Shown: positions 1 to 8,138 of the stretch, one piece after another
Position numbering within the stretch: the stretch's first letter is position 1
How the letters are laid out: every line of letters begins with the position of its first letter
Origin: Merdimonas faecis
GTDB taxonomy: Bacteria > Bacillota > Clostridia > Lachnospirales > Lachnospiraceae
DNA length: 64,000 nucleotides
Assembly (NCBI RefSeq): GCF_001754075.1
Contig: NZ_MIEH01000020.1
Span: 1-64,000 of the forward strand
Direction of reading: 5' to 3'
Translations under genes and position numbers: made by a program
The notes under the pieces: generated by a model
Told to the model about the DNA's origin: nothing
Database searches by the model: none
Seen by the model: only the letters and a program-made list of their open reading frames with translations

Positions 1-61
1 ATTAATATTTGGCGCTTACGACTTTCCCACTAGAGTGCGTTGATGACACGAGAACTAATAA

Positions 62-91
62 GGCTGGAAAACTGTTCCCAGTTTTCCAGCC
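62..91. terminator. Inverted repeat after the exporter gene
   Basis: Perfect 12-bp arms (62-73 and 80-91) enclose a 6-base loop, 46 bp beyond the stop of the leftward exporter gene. The flank is not strongly T-rich on either strand, so it is a weak intrinsic terminator or an mRNA 3' stabiliser for the peptide-export operon. Confidence 0.5.
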
Positions 92-136
92 AATACAATG
101 AATAATGTCTCTATTTATATATAATCTCCGTTTTTA

Positions 137-2275
137 CTATACCTCAAGTTCTCTTATTAATGAGTTCGCTGATCCTACTTCAACAATTTCTCCTGTATCA
201 AAAACGAATACCTCATCGCACTTCCGAATAGTATGCAGTCTGTGTGCAATAAAAATGCAAGTGATATCTTGGCAATTTCTATATATCATATCAATAATTC
301 CTTTTTCAGTAATAACATCTAAGTTGCTAGTTACTTCATCAAAAATTATTATATCTGGCTTTTGTAACAAAGCTCTAGCTATACCTATACGTTGACGTTC
401 ACCTGCGGATAAATTATGTGCATTTTCGGATAGAACTGTATACAAGCCATCTTCTTTCTTATTAATTATCTCTTCCAATTGACAATCATATATAATTTTT
501 TCCAACTGCTCTTCAGAAATTTCGTTTCTTCCCAGAAGCAAATTATCTAAAATTGTTTTAGAAAACAAAAAAATGTCTTGCGGCACATATGCAATTTTTT
601 TATGAAGACTATTAGAATCTATTTTATTTATATCTTCACCACAAATTAAAATTTCTCCTTCTTCTGTTTTTCGTAAACCTAATAATAAATTAACTAATGT
701 AGTTTTACCACTTCCACTCTTTCCAACAAAAGCCACTTTGCTTCCTTTTTTTACTTTAATATTAATGTTTTTTAGTGTTTCATCAGAATAACCATATGAA
801 AAAAACAAATTACTAATTTCTATGGCATTATCACTATATCTACTTATTTTTGTCTTTTCATGATCTGTGTCATTATTTTCATAAACAACATCATTTAACC
901 TTTCTATAGATACAACAAATCTTTGGATCTTATCTTGAGTTTCTATTAAGCTCCTAACTGGAATTAGCATATTCTGCGCTAGTATAATCACCACTAGTAA
1001 TTCACCAATTGTTACAAGACCTTTTAAACTAAAGAAAAATCCACACCAAAATATAACTATAATTCCTATAGCTTCTATTGATAAGGAAAGTCCCCTATTC
1101 AAAAATGCAATTTTTTCATTCTTATAATTAGAACTTACTAATTTTTCTATTTTTTCATTATTTTCTTGTTTAACAAATTTCTCTGCTGCAAATGATTTTA
1201 TTGTAGTAAAACCATCAATGGTTTCTTTGAATATAGCTAATATGTCTCCATGATTTTGTGCTATTTCTCGATTAGTGCCATAAAACACTCTATTAAAACA
1301 TACCACTTCCACAATATATACACTAATAATAATACAAGTAATCATAAATAATATAGGGCTCTTCGTTAGTATAATAATTCCTGACGTTATGGCAGTAATC
1401 AAATCTAAAATAATATTAACTATTGTTGTACATAAAGTTTCTTTTATATGTTCAATATCATTTAATCTTTCAAGCGCTTCTCCATTTTTCCGACTATCAA
1501 AGTATGACAACGGAACCTTTAGTAAATTTTCGAGAAAATCTTCAAGAAAATCCTTTTCCATATCACGAGAAAGCATAGCTGCTACAATTCCCCTAAATAT
1601 ATATATGCCCAGCCTTAAAATATAAAGTCCAATTACGATAGCAAAAATAGTATTGACTTCTTTCATCAGTTCAAAATTTGGATGTATCATAAAATGATCG
1701 ATAATATGTTGAAACATAAGAGTGCTTAATATTGTAATTCCAGTGATCAATAAAGACATACCTAAAATTTTCAAAAATTCTTTCCTATATTTTTGTAGTA
1801 ATAAGAAATAATTACGATAAGTCCCTTTTTTTAAATTCCCTTCTTTAAAACGAGATGTTAATGTAAAAGAGATAAAATAACCCGTCCAGATTTTAGCAAA
1901 TGAATCTAATTTCATTTTTACATTACCTCTATCCGGATCAAACAGCCATACAAATTTTGTATTTATCTTCTTTATAACCATAAAGTGATAAAAATCATCT
2001 TTTATTGTATGTACGATGAGTGGTACCGAGATTTCCTTTGTCTCATTTATATTGTAAAGTAACTCTTTTATCTCTCCTTGAAATGCATCTGCAGCTATTC
2101 CCAGGATATCTGCAGCCTTACATATCCCGTAAATACTAGAGCCGTTCATGTTCACTTTTTCTAATTCTCGAATAAGAGATAACGGGACTTTTAACCCATA
2201 AAAGCTACACACTGTGGCCAAGCATGCAACTCCACAATCTTTTGTGTCATGTTGATAAATTCCGTGAAATCTCAT
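137..2275 (-). CDS. Peptidase-containing ABC exporter (C39 PCAT)
   Basis: Membrane exporter that cuts double-glycine leaders and secretes the mature peptide. The 712 residues have the usual PCAT order. An N-terminal C39 cysteine protease carries Cys14 (in DCGVACLA), His97 (YHFMV) and Asp113 (DPDRG). A six-helix exporter membrane domain follows (about 160-450), then a C-terminal ATPase with Walker A GKSGSGKTT, signature LSAGERQR and Walker B IIIFDEVTS. It is the last gene of a leftward operon, 4 bp after the ATPase gene, so the three transport genes are probably co-transcribed. The double-glycine peptide at 5598-5738 is the obvious substrate. All protease triad and ATPase motifs are present, so the protein looks functional. 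Family assignment is firm; the substrate is inferred from context. Confidence 0.95.
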   Translation of the reverse strand: MRFHGIYQHDTKDCGVACLATVCSFYGLKVPLSLIRELEKVNMNGSSIYGICKAADILGIAADAFQGEIKELLYNINETKEISVPLIVHTIKDDFYHFMVIKKINTKFVWLFDPDRGNVKMKLDSFAKIWTGYFISFTLTSRFKEGNLKKGTYRNYFLLLQKYRKEFLKILGMSLLITGITILSTLMFQHIIDHFMIHPNFELMKEVNTIFAIVIGLYILRLGIYIFRGIVAAMLSRDMEKDFLEDFLENLLKVPLSYFDSRKNGEALERLNDIEHIKETLCTTIVNIILDLITAITSGIIILTKSPILFMITCIIISVYIVEVVCFNRVFYGTNREIAQNHGDILAIFKETIDGFTTIKSFAAEKFVKQENNEKIEKLVSSNYKNEKIAFLNRGLSLSIEAIGIIVIFWCGFFFSLKGLVTIGELLVVIILAQNMLIPVRSLIETQDKIQRFVVSIERLNDVVYENNDTDHEKTKISRYSDNAIEISNLFFSYGYSDETLKNINIKVKKGSKVAFVGKSGSGKTTLVNLLLGLRKTEEGEILICGEDINKIDSNSLHKKIAYVPQDIFLFSKTILDNLLLGRNEISEEQLEKIIYDCQLEEIINKKEDGLYTVLSENAHNLSAGERQRIGIARALLQKPDIIIFDEVTSNLDVITEKGIIDMIYRNCQDITCIFIAHRLHTIRKCDEVFVFDTGEIVEVGSANSLIRELEV

Positions 2276-2279
2276 TTTC

Positions 2280-2957
2280 TCACCTCTTTATGTCCTTAAT
2301 AATTCTCCCATCTTCAATATAAATAATTCGCTTGCTATTATTTGCAATTTTTTTATCATGAGTAATTAATAAAATTGTTTGTCCATATGCCTCATTTAAC
2401 TCTCTAAAGAGTTTTATAATTTCAAGACTGTTTTTCTGATCCAAATTTCCAGTTGGTTCGTCAGCTAAAATTAATTTAGGCTGACTAATAAGTGCACGGC
2501 CAATTGCTACTCTTTGTTGCTGCCCTCCCGATAATTCATTTGGCAAATGATCCGCTCTCTCTTCCAACCCAAGTATTTCCAACAGTTCCTGTAATCTTCC
2601 TCTATCTACTTTCTTATGATCTAAAAGTAACGGAAGACTAATATTTTCTTTTACATCCAGCACGGGAATAAGGTTATAAAATTGATAAATCTGCCCAATC
2701 TCCCGTCTGCGGAATATTGTCAAATCATGATTTTTCATTTTGTAAATCGAATGTCCGCCTATAAAAACCTGTCCCTGTGTTGGTTTGTCTACCCCACCAA
2801 TTAGATGAAGAAGTGTAGACTTTCCAGATCCAGAAGGGCCTAAAATTGTAACAAACTCTCCTTTCTCTACAGAAAAAGACACTCTATTTAATGCGATTAC
2901 TTTATTTTCTCCATAGCCATATTCCTTTGTTAATTCCTCTGTTCTTAACACTTCCAT
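2280..2957 (-). CDS. ABC transporter ATP-binding protein, MacB/LolD type
   Basis: A 225-residue cytoplasmic ATPase. Walker A is GPSGSGKST, the signature is LSGGQQQR and Walker B is LILADEPTGNLD. The sequence is typical of ATPases that pair with FtsX/MacB permeases (LolD, BceA, MacB). Its partner is the permease encoded just upstream (15 bp gap). In bacteriocin and antimicrobial-peptide loci such pairs often give self-immunity or remove peptides from the membrane; that role is inferred here. It lies between the permease and the C39 exporter in the same operon. Confidence 0.93.
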   Translation of the reverse strand: MEVLRTEELTKEYGYGENKVIALNRVSFSVEKGEFVTILGPSGSGKSTLLHLIGGVDKPTQGQVFIGGHSIYKMKNHDLTIFRRREIGQIYQFYNLIPVLDVKENISLPLLLDHKKVDRGRLQELLEILGLEERADHLPNELSGGQQQRVAIGRALISQPKLILADEPTGNLDQKNSLEIIKLFRELNEAYGQTILLITHDKKIANNSKRIIYIEDGRIIKDIKR

Positions 2958-2972
2958 CTTATTCCCTCCTTC

Positions 2973-5540
2973 CTATATATTCTCATCCCTAATAGAGTCT
3001 ATAATATTCAAATTTTTTAACTGAGACATAGCACAAACTACAGGTACAAAAATCAAGAGGATTGCAATTACAATTTGTACCGGAATCATATCCCATGGCA
3101 TTTTCCATACGATTGCATATGTTAGCCTAAAACTGAGGTATACCTGATGCAAAACAATAAAACTAATTGGTATGCCTAATAAGCATCCACTTAGTCCATA
3201 TATAGCAGTCTCTAAAACTAACATGTTTCTCAATGTGTTCCGGGACATTCCTATAGACTGATAAGCAGAAAACTCTTTTCTTCGCATCCGCATTGCTGTA
3301 GAAATATTTTGAAAAATATTTGTCAAAGATAAGATTGTGATAAACAATACCAAACCATATCCAAGGATTAACTGAAGAAATTTTTCCGAATGAAAATATT
3401 GATTTCTTTGCCAAAGCAACCGGCTGTTAAAAGAGAATGTATCATTTTCTGGCAATTTCATTCCATCCGCAGTCATCCGATCATAATCAGATGGTTCTCC
3501 CGGTGTCAGTCCTACTTCCTTAGCAATCTGTTTAATTTTCTCCCCCATATTCTCATCTTCTTCAATTTGGGAAGCTTCTCCTTTCCCATGTAATATTTCG
3601 TTTAGTAGTGTATCGCCATCACTCTTTCCCGATTTCTCAATATCAAATTTTAAATACGTTGCAATGCTTTTGTGACTTTCATAATTAAAAGCATAGGTAT
3701 CTGTCGGATGTTCTCCATATGTTTCACTATAAGCAGGATCTTCTAATAATTTTTCAAAATCACTCATAGTCATATAAATATGGCAAATACCTAATGTTCT
3801 TTCTTGATATCCATCTATATCATCTTGCATGCCGGAAAAATAAGGATATGGTGGAACTATTTCTGTTGTTCCGATTACCTTGAAATTCCCCTTCCTTATC
3901 TCATCAAGTTCTCCAGACATCCCCCCTGTATAAGACTCCATATCTCCATATCTACTATAATAAAAAGAAAATTCGCTGCCTGGCTGTAAATCCAGTATAC
4001 TTCGTTGATCCACACCTTGCGGTGTCTTGACTTCTTCATAATCCTCTATAAGCACAGAATATGACTGTTCTGAATGTTGTGGGATTTCATAACCTGCGGT
4101 TCTCACATAATTTTGAAAAGTATAATCATCCAGGCCAACAATCACTGTACGCAGGTAATATCCCTCTATCCATTTTCCTGAATGCATATCCTTAACCTTC
4201 TTAATCTGTGATAAGTCTTCATTCCATGAGAATCCCGTTACATCTGATATCTTAAATTCCTCCAAATCCTTCTGAATTTGCTCGGGTTCTAATAATATCC
4301 CACCCAAATCTAGATTCCTTTCTAATGAAACCGCTGTTATCTCTGGAAGCTCTTTTACCTCTTGATATAACTTCTCAATCTTGTCATTATCCATCGTATA
4401 CAATTCTGTCCACAGTTGCAATTCCTCCCGTTTACGGTCATCTTTTGGATAATAGTCCCCGTTTAATCCACGCATAACAGCCATTCCATCTAAAATCATA
4501 CAAAACGTGAGAATTATTAATATTCCAGTAGAAATATAATTTTTCCGGCGTATCCAAACATTTTTTGCTGCCATCATTCCCACTGTCCCTAATACCTTGT
4601 GGCTTCTAAGTAAATTGGTCTTCTGACGTATTTTTACTCCTATGCTATAAGGGCGTACTATAAGCTCCAAGCTGGAAGCATTAACTGCTTTCCACGCCGG
4701 GAAAAAACAAGCAAAAAAAATCATGAGAAATCCGAGTATAACAAGCAAAATAATTTCTTTTGGCGTCACAATAGCCGTAAGTGAGCTATCAAAAAACAAA
4801 AGCTTCTGTAATCCAAGGACAATCAATTTTATCAAAACTATGCCTATCCCAATCCCAACAGGAATACCTATTATTCCTTCTAGAGCACCTTCCCAATAAA
4901 CTACACTTGCTTTTTGAAGTCTAGTAGCACCAATACTGCCAAGTGTCCCCAAGTATTTTAACTTTTCGAAAGTGGAAATTGCATAGGCATTGTAAATCAA
5001 TACACTTCCCATAAGCATCACAAGAATAAGGATTAAATTTATGAGTGACCCTACGCCAAATTTGCCTATCTGATTAATCCCATAATATTGCAAAAGTTCC
5101 ATATGGTATGAAACATTATATTTTCCAATCTCACGATATGGTAATTCAATCCATTCATTTTTTGGAAGCTGTTTCATCTTAATTTTTTTTGCTATATCCT
5201 GAGTAGCAGAAAATATACGCCAATTAACCTTTTTCATCTCTACTTCAGCGCATGTGTTATTATTGGTCCCGTGGCTGTTACACTCTCCTAATTGTATATG
5301 CCTAATTCTCTTATCGTTGCTTAAGCGCATATACTGTTCTTGATCCAACTCATGAAAAATCACGTGGTAACTTCCTTGCTCATCTCCAATATTACTTCTA
5401 AGCATGCCTAACAAAGTATTTGAAAAGAAATAAATTGTACTAAGGACAGTTAATGTACACACTATTCCAAGTATTGTAGCCTTTGTACGTCTTCGGTTTT
5501 TCTTCATATATTGCACTGTCAATTTATAAATAATACTCAT
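2973..5540 (-). CDS. FtsX-like ABC transporter permease
   Basis: An 855-residue membrane protein. One N-terminal transmembrane helix (about 20-45) is followed by a short extracytoplasmic part and a first FtsX-type helical block (about 165-290). Another helix starts near 335, then comes a roughly 370-residue extracytoplasmic region, and a second FtsX block closes the C-terminus (about 720-845). This layout fits MacB/BceB-like permeases that act on peptides in or outside the membrane rather than pumping small solutes. Encoded between the peptide gene and its ATPase, it is a likely immunity or peptide-handling component. The large extracellular region is a candidate for recognising the zinc-finger-like peptide; that is inference. 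Confidence 0.9.
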   Translation of the reverse strand: MSIIYKLTVQYMKKNRRRTKATILGIVCTLTVLSTIYFFSNTLLGMLRSNIGDEQGSYHVIFHELDQEQYMRLSNDKRIRHIQLGECNSHGTNNNTCAEVEMKKVNWRIFSATQDIAKKIKMKQLPKNEWIELPYREIGKYNVSYHMELLQYYGINQIGKFGVGSLINLILILVMLMGSVLIYNAYAISTFEKLKYLGTLGSIGATRLQKASVVYWEGALEGIIGIPVGIGIGIVLIKLIVLGLQKLLFFDSSLTAIVTPKEIILLVILGFLMIFFACFFPAWKAVNASSLELIVRPYSIGVKIRQKTNLLRSHKVLGTVGMMAAKNVWIRRKNYISTGILIILTFCMILDGMAVMRGLNGDYYPKDDRKREELQLWTELYTMDNDKIEKLYQEVKELPEITAVSLERNLDLGGILLEPEQIQKDLEEFKISDVTGFSWNEDLSQIKKVKDMHSGKWIEGYYLRTVIVGLDDYTFQNYVRTAGYEIPQHSEQSYSVLIEDYEEVKTPQGVDQRSILDLQPGSEFSFYYSRYGDMESYTGGMSGELDEIRKGNFKVIGTTEIVPPYPYFSGMQDDIDGYQERTLGICHIYMTMSDFEKLLEDPAYSETYGEHPTDTYAFNYESHKSIATYLKFDIEKSGKSDGDTLLNEILHGKGEASQIEEDENMGEKIKQIAKEVGLTPGEPSDYDRMTADGMKLPENDTFSFNSRLLWQRNQYFHSEKFLQLILGYGLVLFITILSLTNIFQNISTAMRMRRKEFSAYQSIGMSRNTLRNMLVLETAIYGLSGCLLGIPISFIVLHQVYLSFRLTYAIVWKMPWDMIPVQIVIAILLIFVPVVCAMSQLKNLNIIDSIRDENI

Positions 5541-5559
5541 ATATTACCCCCATAGTAAA

Positions 5560-5586
5560 AAAACCATGGCATTTAGCCATGGTTTT
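5560..5586 (-). terminator. Hairpin between peptide gene and transporter genes
   Basis: Perfect 11-bp arms (5560-5570 and 5576-5586) with a 5-base loop. On the minus strand the hairpin is followed by a run of T. It lies between the peptide stop codon and the permease start, where a leaky terminator would give much peptide mRNA and less transporter mRNA, as in many bacteriocin operons. Confidence 0.75.
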
Positions 5587-5597
5587 CAGCTCATCCA

Positions 5598-5738
5598 TTA
5601 TGACCAATGTACATTATGAAGTCCCCAATAATGCATAACCATTACGTCATGAAAGTCAGTGGAAAAGCTGCAGTACTGACACTTATATCTCTTTCCACCT
5701 ACCACTTTTTTCGCTTCTTCTTTTGAAATTTTTTTCAT
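5598..5738 (-). CDS. Double-glycine leader peptide with C2H2 zinc-finger-like core
   Basis: A 46-residue precursor. ATG at 5738 is chosen because it follows the strong site AAAGGAGG at the right spacing; the frame is open further upstream but has no such site. Residues 1-15 (MKKISKEEAKKVVGG) form a classical leader with Gly-Gly at -2/-1, Val at -4, Ala at -7 and Ile at -12. The predicted 31-residue core has Cys20, Cys23, His36 and His41, which is C-x2-C-x12-H-x4-H. An aromatic residue lies two after the second Cys and Met takes the usual Leu position three before the first His, as in natural C2H2 fingers of the C-x-Y-C-x-Y type. No modification enzyme is encoded nearby, only the C39 exporter and the FtsX-type pair. 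I infer a secreted metal-binding miniprotein: bacteriocin, signal or metal-binding peptide. The exact family is not recognised. Confidence 0.88.
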   Translation of the reverse strand: MKKISKEEAKKVVGGKRYKCQYCSFSTDFHDVMVMHYWGLHNVHWS

Positions 5739-5783
5739 AATTGACGCCTCCTTTCTTTTTTTATTCCGATATTTGTTAATAAA

Positions 5784-5812
5784 ATAATACATCATTTTCT
5801 CATTTTTCGCAA
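5784..5812 (-). promoter_or_regulatory. Promoter of the peptide-export operon
   Basis: On the minus strand TTGCGA (5812-5807) and TATTAT (5789-5784) are separated by exactly 17 bp, giving a sigma-A type promoter about 46 bp upstream of the peptide start. Confidence 0.7.
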
Positions 5813-5858
5813 CAATTTTATTTATTTTATATTGCAATATCATGTTTTCACCTTAAAA

Positions 5859-5887
5859 TATCACACTTTTTCTCTATCACACTTTTT
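5859..5887. repeat. Tandem 13-bp direct repeat upstream of the peptide promoter
   Basis: The 13-mer TATCACACTTTTT occurs at 5859-5871 and again at 5875-5887, a 16-bp period. It lies 47-75 bp upstream of the -35 box of the peptide promoter, a position typical of an activator site. No regulator gene is visible next to it. Confidence 0.6.
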
Positions 5888-5918
5888 ATTTTCAAAATGT
5901 ATAATCCCCTTTCTTTCT

Positions 5919-5939
5919 CTAATCTCTGAAATCCTTCAT
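5919..5939 (-). other. Six-codon ORF with an ideal ribosome binding site
   Basis: On the minus strand AAAGGAGG (5954-5947) lies 7 bases before an ATG at 5939, but the frame reads only MKDFRD and then stops. An adjacent frame stays open for about 29 more codons through the 13-bp repeats. It is either a leader ORF or the remnant of a frameshifted small gene, possibly an earlier copy of a peptide gene. Confidence 0.3.
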
Positions 5940-5989
5940 CTCTCTTCCTCCTTTCACATATCAAAATGGAATATTTAGTATAATAGCAT

Positions 5990-6018
5990 TTGACCAAAAC
6001 TATATATAGTGGTATACT
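5990..6018 (+). promoter_or_regulatory. Promoter of the DUF5688 operon leader
   Basis: TTGACC (5990-5995) and TATACT (6013-6018) are separated by 17 bp. Transcription would start near 6025 and yield a leader of about 237 nt before the first gene. Confidence 0.75.
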
Positions 6019-6024
6019 TATTTT

Positions 6025-6261
6025 GTAACATATATCTTGTGTCTATCCGGGATGGATGATCACACGCTGTTTAGGTTTGTAATTAGTCAGAGGGATTTCT
6101 GCCGTTATGGCAGCTCCTTCTGACTTTTTTATTTTGCATGAATATTTGCACGCAGTCTGAGAATGAAGCATATCGTCATTCTCTTTTTTTATGTCCAAAC
6201 CGGAACAGAGGATTGTTTTACCAATTCTACGGATAGATGCCATAACAGAAAGGAGAAACCA
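6025..6261 (+). promoter_or_regulatory. 5' leader with two intrinsic terminators in tandem
   Basis: The leader first meets a terminator at 6085-6131 (outer stem around an inner CTGCC/GGCAG stem, then TTTTTT). After a 28-nt linker holding a TGCA...TGCA pair comes a second terminator at 6159-6190 (GAGAATGA/TCATTCTC, then seven T). Full transcripts of the gene at 6262 need read-through of both, so antitermination or release of a short RNA of about 105 nt is expected. The same plan recurs in the leftward leader at 22862-23134. It matches no riboswitch class I know. Confidence 0.6.
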
Positions 6262-7185
6262 ATGACCTACAAAGAATTTGAATTAGAAATGCAACGCCGG
6301 ATCCAGAGCATGATCGGATCTAGAGTTACTGTCACACCGCAAATATCAGTAAAGAACAATCAGACCTTCCAACATGGTCTTCTGTTTCGGGAAACACCCG
6401 AAAATCCGGGAATATCCATTTCACCTATAGTTTATCTGGATGACTTTTATTGCGATTATCTGGAGGGAACTTCTTTGGAAGAAATTGAGGAGAAACTGCT
6501 GAAAGCTTACGGAATTGCTCTGGAAAGTAGTGCAATCTCGCTCGAATACTCAACTTGCTTTGATAGAAGCAAAGGAAACATCGTTTACCGGCTGATCAAT
6601 CGAGATATAAATAAGGAAATGTTGCAAAACATGCCTCACGTTCCTTATCTCGATCTTGCTATCGTTTTCTATTGCATACTGAAGTTTACTGACGATCTTA
6701 TGGCCTGTTTTCCTATTATGAATGAACACTTGGAACAATGGAATCTTCAGGTAGAGGATCTTCAAAAGTATACACAGCAAAATACTCCCAGAGAACTTCC
6801 CTACTCTTTTCAAACAGTTCAAACAGTCCTTTCTGAATCGGGAGAGTTTGACCCCTCTTTGTTTCCGGAAAATCCAGCGACACAGCTTTGGGTTCTGACA
6901 AATCAATTTCGGCAACACGGTGCTGCGTGTATTCTCTATGACCATGTTTTAGCTGAGATCGGAAAAACACTTGGCGAAGATTACTATGTCATCCCAAGCA
7001 GTATCCATGAAGTATTGATCATAAGAAGCAGCCAGACCGAGGATGTCTTTGAACTTAGCAATGTCATAAAGGAGGTTAATGCAACGGCTCTTTTAAAAGC
7101 CGATATTCTCTCCTCACATCCTTACTTCTACAATTGCACCACCAATACATTAACATCTGTTGACTTAACAGACGAAGGAATGTAA
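6262..7185 (+). CDS. DUF5688 family protein
   Basis: A 307-residue soluble protein starting at the ATG that follows AAAGGAGAAACC. The N-terminal stretch (MTYKEFELEMQRRIQ, then a central F-x-E-x-x-x-NPG segment and YLDDFY) is typical of DUF5688 proteins, which are common on mobile elements of gut Clostridia and have no known biochemical role. The C-terminal part reads like the DUF5688 repeat around GEDYYVIPSSIHEVLII. It is the first gene after the tandem-terminator leader, with the LPD11-like gene next. It is probably an accessory gene of the element. Confidence 0.75.
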   Translation: MTYKEFELEMQRRIQSMIGSRVTVTPQISVKNNQTFQHGLLFRETPENPGISISPIVYLDDFYCDYLEGTSLEEIEEKLLKAYGIALESSAISLEYSTCFDRSKGNIVYRLINRDINKEMLQNMPHVPYLDLAIVFYCILKFTDDLMACFPIMNEHLEQWNLQVEDLQKYTQQNTPRELPYSFQTVQTVLSESGEFDPSLFPENPATQLWVLTNQFRQHGAACILYDHVLAEIGKTLGEDYYVIPSSIHEVLIIRSSQTEDVFELSNVIKEVNATALLKADILSSHPYFYNCTTNTLTSVDLTDEGM

Positions 7186-7188
7186 AAC

Positions 7189-7728
7189 ATGAGTCAAGCG
7201 AAACATCTTAGACATCTAGACGGTTCCTTTTTCCGTTCAGAAAGGGGTGACGAAGCTATGGAAGAAAGAAAACACACCATTTTAACTTTAAAGTTTATCG
7301 GCATCGATGATTTCGCCTGTCCGACCTATCAGGATCAGTACGGGCGTTTTTGGAAGGATCAGAATCTGGGGAAGTCTGAAAATCCAGACTTATACTCTGT
7401 TACGGTCAATGACCCGGATGGGGAACCACTATCCCCCATCCAGCAGGAGCATACTTTTGATCCAAAGCCATTCCGAAGAAGCCTGTATGAGTTTCAATAT
7501 ATGATGTTAGGCCGGCTGCAGAGCGACTGTGAGTATTATCTCGGATATGGACGCCGGAGCCTTTCCATTTTATCCGGGAAGGATCCAAGGCATCATATTA
7601 ATCGTATGAAAGAATTATGGCAGGAGTTCCCTGAAGACGAAAAGCCGGAATGGTTGACCTGGGAACAGCTACTGGAATATGAAAAAGAAATGTGTATAAA
7701 TCCTCCTGTCTCAGAAAAATCTTGCTAA
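7189..7728 (+). CDS. LPD11-like (large polyvalent protein-associated) domain protein
   Basis: A 179-residue protein from the ATG at 7189. A second start at 7258 (156 residues) has a better site, AAAGGGGTGA, and may be the real one. The C-terminal half (YMMLGRLQSDCEYYLGYG, later MKELWQEFPEDEKPEWLTWEQL) matches the LPD11 type found alone or in giant polyvalent proteins of conjugative elements and phages. The function is unknown. It follows the DUF5688 gene by 3 bp, so the two are probably one operon ending at the hairpin at 7789-7822. Confidence 0.75.
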   Translation: MSQAKHLRHLDGSFFRSERGDEAMEERKHTILTLKFIGIDDFACPTYQDQYGRFWKDQNLGKSENPDLYSVTVNDPDGEPLSPIQQEHTFDPKPFRRSLYEFQYMMLGRLQSDCEYYLGYGRRSLSILSGKDPRHHINRMKELWQEFPEDEKPEWLTWEQLLEYEKEMCINPPVSEKSC

Positions 7729-7788
7729 CAAAAATTTTCTTATCTGACATTTTTAACGTAGAATAAAGCAATCGCAATCATCAAAAGT

Positions 7789-7822
7789 GAAATGAGGTAC
7801 GGTCATTCCTGTACCTCATTTC
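7789..7822. terminator. Bidirectional terminator between converging genes
   Basis: Perfect 12-bp arms (7789-7800 and 7811-7822) around a 10-base loop, followed on the plus strand by a T-rich stretch. It sits between the rightward DUF5688/LPD11 operon and leftward genes. Confidence 0.75.
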
Positions 7823-7829
7823 TTTTCAA

Positions 7830-8126
7830 TCATCCTTTTATGCTTGTCCCTTTTCTCTTCAAAGCACTATTTGCATCTTTTATAAATTGATCCTTTCCAC
7901 CTCTCTTCAGATACAGACGCCACAAATCTTTATGAATTTTCTCAGCACTCTTACCTGCAGCCTGATTCTCCAGCATCTTAACAAACGGATAAACCATGGT
8001 CCCTTTAATTTTTCCGGACTGTGTAACACTCTCCTCTTCCATCTGATACACTTCATAAAGACATTCCAGAATTGCCCCTGTATCTGTTACCTTTTTTATT
8101 TCTGGTTTCACCCACTCCTTCTTCAT
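7830..8126 (-). CDS. Small hypothetical protein
   Basis: 98 residues, preceded by an excellent AGGAGG site, so it is translated. It begins MKKEWVKPEIKKVTDTG and is charged and basic toward the C-terminus (KDLWRLYLKRGGKDQF). No domain is recognised. The start resembles leaders of some modified peptides, but the length, absence of a GG or Cys-rich core and lack of modifying enzymes argue against that. It lies just downstream of the DUF5348 gene in the same direction. Confidence 0.6.
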   Translation of the reverse strand: MKKEWVKPEIKKVTDTGAILECLYEVYQMEEESVTQSGKIKGTMVYPFVKMLENQAAGKSAEKIHKDLWRLYLKRGGKDQFIKDANSALKRKGTSIKG

Positions 8127-8138
8127 TTATATTTCCTC

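Noticed and set aside
6043-6243. 66-codon minus-strand frame
   Set aside because: It is antisense to the structured leader of the DUF5688 operon, has no ribosome site, and its composition reflects the terminator hairpins.
7830-8126. Possible modified-peptide precursor
   Set aside because: The N-terminus resembles some leader peptides, but the protein is 98 residues, basic and helical, without a core or modification enzymes nearby.
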